The notes under the pieces are model-generated. The model worked only from the letters and a program-made list of their open reading frames with translations. It was not told where the DNA came from and did not search any database. From CAYYJR01 sp964472305 (GTDB lineage: Bacteria; Armatimonadota; Hebobacteria; CAIYQO01): 64,000 nt of DNA. This document shows, one piece after another, positions 60,291-64,000 of the stretch; position 1 is the stretch's first letter; every line of letters starts with the position of its first letter. A program made the position numbers and the translations under genes. The stretch lies in assembly GCA_964472305.1 (NCBI GenBank), contig CAYYJR010000002.1, forward strand, positions 228,977 to 292,976, read 5' to 3'.

Positions 60291-61697
60291 ATGAACGTTA
60301 CGCAGGTAGCTTTACGTCCGACCGAAGCGTTGCTCGCGGCGGGCCGTCCGGCACTCACCCCTGAGTTGCTGGCGGCTAGCGGAGCGCGATATTCGCGCAA
60401 CAACGAGGGGCTGAAGGCCATTCTCGCTCGCATTGATTTCCAGCACCCGGACCAGGCGGTGGACGGCATCTTTCGCATGATCGATTACGGCCACCAATCG
60501 ATCGCCGACATGGTGCCGGTGGCCATCTTCATCGACGGGGTGTCACTCTGGCTCGCGTATTACGTGTGGTCGCTGTCGCCCACCGCGGGCGGGCAGGAAT
60601 CATCCACGCGATATCTCACGCTGAACGTCGACGAGATGATCGCGCCGGAGGTGCTGGGATTGCCGGCGGCACAGCACGACGACTGGCGGGGCGCGATGGC
60701 GGCCTGTTTTGACGCATACCATGCCGCGCTGGCCTACTGGGATGCCCGCTCGCACGCGCACCCGGAGGTGATGCGCATCCCGCGCGCACTGCTGGAGGAT
60801 ACCGATGAGAAAGCGCGGCAGCAGGTCGCCCGCCTGCGCCGCAACTATGCCTTCGACCGCGCGCGCTATTTTCTGCCGACGGCGGCTGCCACCAATGTGA
60901 TGCTGCTGATGTCGGCGCGCGGGTGGGTGAATCTGTGTCAACACCTGCTGGCGCACTCGCTGCCGGAAGCGCAACAACTGGGCGAAGCGTTGCGCGGCGA
61001 ACTGGCGTTGAGCGCGCCGCGGCTGTTGCGCCACGCGACCGCCAAGGAATCCATCAAGCAAGGCCAACAGCAGGCATTCGCCGCGTTGCGCGCGCAGGCC
61101 AAAACGGTGACGGAGGCCTGCCTGCGGCCCGACGCAGCAGCTTTTGACTGTCCACCCAACGCTTATCTCGACGTGTATGCGCCCACAGATATACCCGATG
61201 CGGCGATGGCGGCGGATTTAGCTTTCCATGACAACCGCTATGCCTGGCTGGGCAGTACGCTGCAGCGTACGGCGGTGCGCTTCGGCTGGCAGGCTGTCAC
61301 CTTCGGTGAAATTCGCGACCTGAACCGCCACCGCACCGGCAGCAAATACTGTCCATTCGTGCCGCTCGGTTTTTATGCCGCTCAGGATCAGCTCGATGAT
61401 CCCGGCGACGCCGGCTATCGCCAGTTGGCCGAAGTGGGTCGCGCCGTTTCCGCCCGCGCGCGACAGTTGCTGGCGGACGGCGACGCGAGCTATCTTTACT
61501 GGACGGTGCTGGGCACCCAGTATCCCTTCGAGCACGTGACCACGGCAGATAAATTCCTCTACGAGGCCGAACTGCGCACCGGCGCCGGCGCCCACTACCG
61601 CTACGCCCGCCACCTGCATGACGCGCTCGAACTGTGGTACGCCCGCTATCCCGCCACCCGCGGCCTGGTGCTGGAGGGCAGCGCTGAGCCGGAATAG
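60291..61697 (+). CDS. Tandem ThyX-like (flavin-dependent thymidylate synthase family) protein
   Basis: The 468-residue protein is about twice ThyX length and reads as two ThyX-like halves. The first (about 1-250) has YGHQSIADMVPVAIFID, then SPTAGGQESSTRYL, in which the Gln-Glu-X-Ser-X-Arg-Tyr half of the ThyX motif is kept but the Arg-His-Arg part is not. It continues with LPTAAATNVMLLMSARGWV. The second (about 280-460) has RDLNRHRTGSKYCPF, keeping Arg-His-Arg, and then YEAELRTGAGAHYRYARHLH. Typical ThyX forms tetramers with active sites between subunits, so the fusion may be a pseudo-dimer. It could make dTMP or have drifted to another flavin role. No thyA is visible. It follows the Cys-rich membrane protein by nine bases. 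Confidence 0.86.
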   Translation: MNVTQVALRPTEALLAAGRPALTPELLAASGARYSRNNEGLKAILARIDFQHPDQAVDGIFRMIDYGHQSIADMVPVAIFIDGVSLWLAYYVWSLSPTAGGQESSTRYLTLNVDEMIAPEVLGLPAAQHDDWRGAMAACFDAYHAALAYWDARSHAHPEVMRIPRALLEDTDEKARQQVARLRRNYAFDRARYFLPTAAATNVMLLMSARGWVNLCQHLLAHSLPEAQQLGEALRGELALSAPRLLRHATAKESIKQGQQQAFAALRAQAKTVTEACLRPDAAAFDCPPNAYLDVYAPTDIPDAAMAADLAFHDNRYAWLGSTLQRTAVRFGWQAVTFGEIRDLNRHRTGSKYCPFVPLGFYAAQDQLDDPGDAGYRQLAEVGRAVSARARQLLADGDASYLYWTVLGTQYPFEHVTTADKFLYEAELRTGAGAHYRYARHLHDALELWYARYPATRGLVLEGSAEPE

Positions 61698-61745
61698 CGC
61701 AGGAATCCCGCGGTCGCGCCGTGCTCCCACCCCGCAAATGATCCG

Positions 61746-62897
61746 CTATGCATTTCTCGCCGGTTGCGGCAGCACGAACCAGAAGGTGCTGCCGTGGTCT
61801 AACTCGCTGTCCACGCCGATGGCGCCGGCGTGCAGGTCGATGGCGTATTTACAGAAGGTGAGACCAATACCGGTAGAATATTTCTGCTGTTGGGCGCGTG
61901 CTTCCACCTGGCCGAACTTTTCGAAAATTTTCTCGCGGTATTCCGGCGGGATGCCGGGACCGTTGTCGCGCACCGCAACGCGGATGGCATCGGCTCGCGG
62001 CTCCAGCACGATGGCGATGGTGCCGTCGGCGCGGGTGAACTTCAGCGCGTTACCGAGTAGATTCTGGATCACGCGGGTGATCAGATGGTGGTCGGCAGCG
62101 ATGACCACCGGATCATCCGGCGCCTCCACGGTAAGCAGCCGCTCCTCCTTCAACGAATCGAGTTTCGTCAGCATCTCGCGTGCGGTGCCGGTCAAGTCCC
62201 ACTCCTCGATATGCAGCTTCATCTCGCCCGCTTCCATCTTGCTGACATCCAGAATGGAGCTGACCATTTCAATCAGGTGCTCGGTGGAGGCAATGGCAAT
62301 GGTGAGAAATTCCTGTCCATCCGTGCTGAGGCTCTCACGCTCGTACATTTCCAGCATTTGGAGATAGCCATTGATGCTGGTGAGTGGGGTGCGCATGTCA
62401 TGCACCAGCATGTGCGTCAGGCTGTTGCGCAGCGATTCCAATTCGCGCAGTTTGGCGTAACTCTCCTGCAACTGCTGATTCTGTCGCTCCAGCGCCACCT
62501 CGAATTGCCGCACTTTCAGGTGGGTTGCCACCCGCGCCTTCACTTCATCAGGCTCGAACGGCTTGGTGATATAATCCACGCCGCCCATGCTGAACGCCTT
62601 CACCTTGTCCATCGTTTCGTTCAGCGCACTCAGGAAGATGACCGGCATCTCCCGCATCCGCGCATCCGCCTTCAACCGCCGGCATACCTCGTACCCATCC
62701 ATCCCCGGCATCATGATATCGAGCAGGATCAGATCGGGTTCTCCACTCTCGGCGATTTCCAGCGCCTTCTCGCCGCTGGTCGCAACTTTAAGCCGATACT
62801 GCCCTTTGAGCAGCGAACTCAACAGGGTGATGTTGTCCGGCGTATCATCAACCACCAATATGGTCTGTTTAACTGGTTCCTCAGTTGGACTGGTCAT
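61746..62897 (-). CDS. Response regulator-histidine kinase hybrid (REC-HisKA-HATPase)
   Basis: The 383-residue protein begins with a receiver domain (ILVVDDTPDNITLL with acidic pair; phosphoacceptor Asp in LILLDIMMPGMDGYEV; Lys in DYITKPFEPDEV). A coiled coil of about 30 residues follows. HisKA has the phosphorylated His in HMLVHDMRTPLTSINGYLQM. The ATPase motifs are LLGNALKFT (N box), VRDNGPGIPPEYREKIFEKF (G1) and STGIGLTFCKYAID (G2). No membrane segment is present, so it is a cytoplasmic kinase driven by phosphorylation or a partner. GGAGG precedes three consecutive ATGs; the third (62897) has the best spacing. It overlaps the end of the upstream REC-HPt gene by 17 bases. Confidence 0.95.
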   Translation of the reverse strand: MTSPTEEPVKQTILVVDDTPDNITLLSSLLKGQYRLKVATSGEKALEIAESGEPDLILLDIMMPGMDGYEVCRRLKADARMREMPVIFLSALNETMDKVKAFSMGGVDYITKPFEPDEVKARVATHLKVRQFEVALERQNQQLQESYAKLRELESLRNSLTHMLVHDMRTPLTSINGYLQMLEMYERESLSTDGQEFLTIAIASTEHLIEMVSSILDVSKMEAGEMKLHIEEWDLTGTAREMLTKLDSLKEERLLTVEAPDDPVVIAADHHLITRVIQNLLGNALKFTRADGTIAIVLEPRADAIRVAVRDNGPGIPPEYREKIFEKFGQVEARAQQQKYSTGIGLTFCKYAIDLHAGAIGVDSELDHGSTFWFVLPQPARNA

Positions 62898-64000
62898 CAT
62901 CATCCTCCGTCAGTGGGATCGCGTGGGCACGGATGGCGTCCTCCAGGTGCTGCAGCGCGCCGTCGAAGTCATAGGCGGCGAGTGCGCGTTCCACGGCCAG
63001 GAATTCCGCGTCGGTAAACACCGCCGACAGCGTATCGCGCAACGCGTCGAGGGAATCCACGGCTTCGCTGTCATTATCGCGCAGATAGCGGAGCAGCGTC
63101 GCGAGTTGGCGGCCCAACGCCGCCGTATCCACCGGCGCCGCCGACCGGGGCGCCGCGGGCGCCGGCGTCGAGGGCGCCACGGCGGCGGCAAGGTGGGGGA
63201 TGAGTTCCGCCAGCGCCGCGCCAAAACGCGACAACACCCCATCCGTATACGCCGCGTCTTCCGCGTGCTTGATTGCCAGTTCCAACTCAGCGGCGGTCAT
63301 CTGCACGTCGGTGGCGCCGATATTGCCGGCGACGCCCTTCGCTGTATGTGCCAGGCGTTGCGCCAGCTCCCGGTCGCCGCACGCCAGCGCGTCGGCGATT
63401 TGCGCTGCCACATCCGCCTGACCTTCAACAAAGCGCTTCAACAAGTCGCGGTACAGCCGGACGTTCCCCACCACCCGCGCCAGGCCGCCGGTCACATCCA
63501 CTCCCGGAATCAACGGCATCTCGTCCGCCGCGCGCGGCACCGCGGGCCGCGCGAGCGGCGTAGGATCGCCCGGTCGATACCAACGAGTGATCGTCTCGAT
63601 CATTGCCTGTGGATCGATGGGTTTGGTAATGCGGTCGTTCATGCCCGCTTCCAGGCATCGTTGTCGCTCCTCCACCATGGCGTGGGCAGTCATGGCGATA
63701 ATCGGCAGCGCGGCGAAGCGCTGGTCGGCGCGGATGCGCTGGGTCGCCTCGTAGCCATCGAGTTTCGGCATCTGGATATCCATCAGCACCAGGTCGTAGC
63801 GCGGCTCCGCGCCGGTAGCGAGCACTTTCTCTACCGCCTCGCGCCCGTCGCCGGCAATGTCGATCACCGCCCCCACGCTTTCCAGCAATTCCATCGCGAT
63901 CTGCTGGTTGATCTCGTTGTCCTCAGCCAGCAGCACGCGTATGCCGGTCAGCGTGGCGCCGGTCGCCGACTCACTCGCGGCGCCGGCGGCATCCGCGTCC
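62881..64000 (-). CDS. Hybrid sensor protein, C-terminal receiver and HPt domains (partial)
   Basis: The frame stays open to the window edge, so the N-terminus is missing; a GTG at 63936 lies inside the receiver start and is unlikely to be the true start. After a short Ala/Ser linker comes a receiver domain, VLLAEDNEINQQIAMEL, with the phosphoacceptor in LVLMDIQMPKLDGYEA and the Lys in DRITKPIDPQAM. A histidine phosphotransfer domain follows, with His in AQRLAHTAKGVAGNIGA. An Ala/Pro-rich linker and a helical tail end the protein. This REC-HPt end is typical of a large hybrid histidine kinase. The stop overlaps the next gene's start region, so translation is coupled and the two probably form one phosphorelay. 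Confidence 0.92.
   Translation of the reverse strand, partial: DADAAGAASESATGATLTGIRVLLAEDNEINQQIAMELLESVGAVIDIAGDGREAVEKVLATGAEPRYDLVLMDIQMPKLDGYEATQRIRADQRFAALPIIAMTAHAMVEERQRCLEAGMNDRITKPIDPQAMIETITRWYRPGDPTPLARPAVPRAADEMPLIPGVDVTGGLARVVGNVRLYRDLLKRFVEGQADVAAQIADALACGDRELAQRLAHTAKGVAGNIGATDVQMTAAELELAIKHAEDAAYTDGVLSRFGAALAELIPHLAAAVAPSTPAPAAPRSAAPVDTAALGRQLATLLRYLRDNDSEAVDSLDALRDTLSAVFTDAEFLAVERALAAYDFDGALQHLEDAIRAHAIPLTEDDDDQSN

Noticed and set aside
1..64000. CRISPR arrays, insertion sequences, integrases, rRNA and tRNA genes
   Set aside because: I saw no regularly spaced repeats, transposase motifs or conserved RNA sequences on either strand by reading; a covariance-model scan would be the decisive test.

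Overview
This is a GC-rich, gene-dense stretch of bacterial chromosome using the standard code. It has many short operons, frequent GGAGG-type ribosome binding sites and no rRNA, tRNA, CRISPR array, insertion sequence or phage gene that I could recognise. The gene mix is many unusual glycoside hydrolases, UroD-superfamily and MttB-family proteins, Gfo/Idh/MocA oxidoreductase, LamG-like giants, WD40/caspase/ankyrin architecture, TrpB2, LarB and TagO/WecB. It fits an environmental polysaccharide degrader such as Armatimonadota, Planctomycetota or Lentisphaerota. I lean to Armatimonadota, but this is inference because no phylogenetic marker gene is present.

Layout. (1) 0-23.4 kb is a glycan-catabolic region on both strands: GH4, M14-like peptidase, a large putative glycosidase, GH28, three UroD-superfamily proteins, NagA, a beta-helix protein, a hexapeptide acetyltransferase, a Gfo/Idh/MocA oxidoreductase, a five-bladed-propeller hydrolase, a nitrilase-family amidase, a 990-residue exported protein and a GHL15-like protein. 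(2) 23.4-40.2 kb is mostly housekeeping: a Ser/Thr/Ala-rich protein, TrpB2, the MutY-MutT repair pair, a sugar nucleotidyltransferase, RpiB, TagO/WecA, WecB, an AI-2E-family permease, a P-loop kinase coupled to an exported PKD protein, HemW, a diguanylate cyclase, MurI and an ABC exporter. (3) 40.2-46.9 kb is a second sugar cluster: a divergent AraC regulator, GH4, two MttB-family proteins and an aldo/keto reductase. (4) 46.9-57.1 kb carries exported proteins: a phosphodiester-glycosidase lipoprotein, a WD40 / degenerate-caspase / ankyrin protein, and three other secreted proteins including two LamG-like paralogues, one frameshifted. (5) 57.8-61.7 kb is a plus-strand run: HPr-like protein, LarB, a cysteine-rich membrane protein and a tandem ThyX-like protein. 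(6) The end holds two overlapping minus-strand two-component genes, the last cut by the window edge.

How the genes fit together. The two GH4 enzymes, GH28, propeller hydrolase and NagA would release and process sugars. The UroD- and MttB-family proteins are relatives of corrinoid-dependent methyltransferases, which suggests demethylation of methylated substrates, but no corrinoid protein is present here. The sugar nucleotidyltransferase, TagO and WecB point to envelope polysaccharide synthesis.

The most notable signals are: the exported WD40-caspase-ankyrin protein that has lost the catalytic cysteine; the tandem ThyX-like protein in which the family signature is divided between the two halves; an HPr-like protein with His15 but Thr at position 17; a possible structured leader before larB; -10-like hexamers 6-9 bases before several ATGs, suggesting leaderless mRNAs; and two exported genes whose signal peptide is one base out of frame at a G-run.
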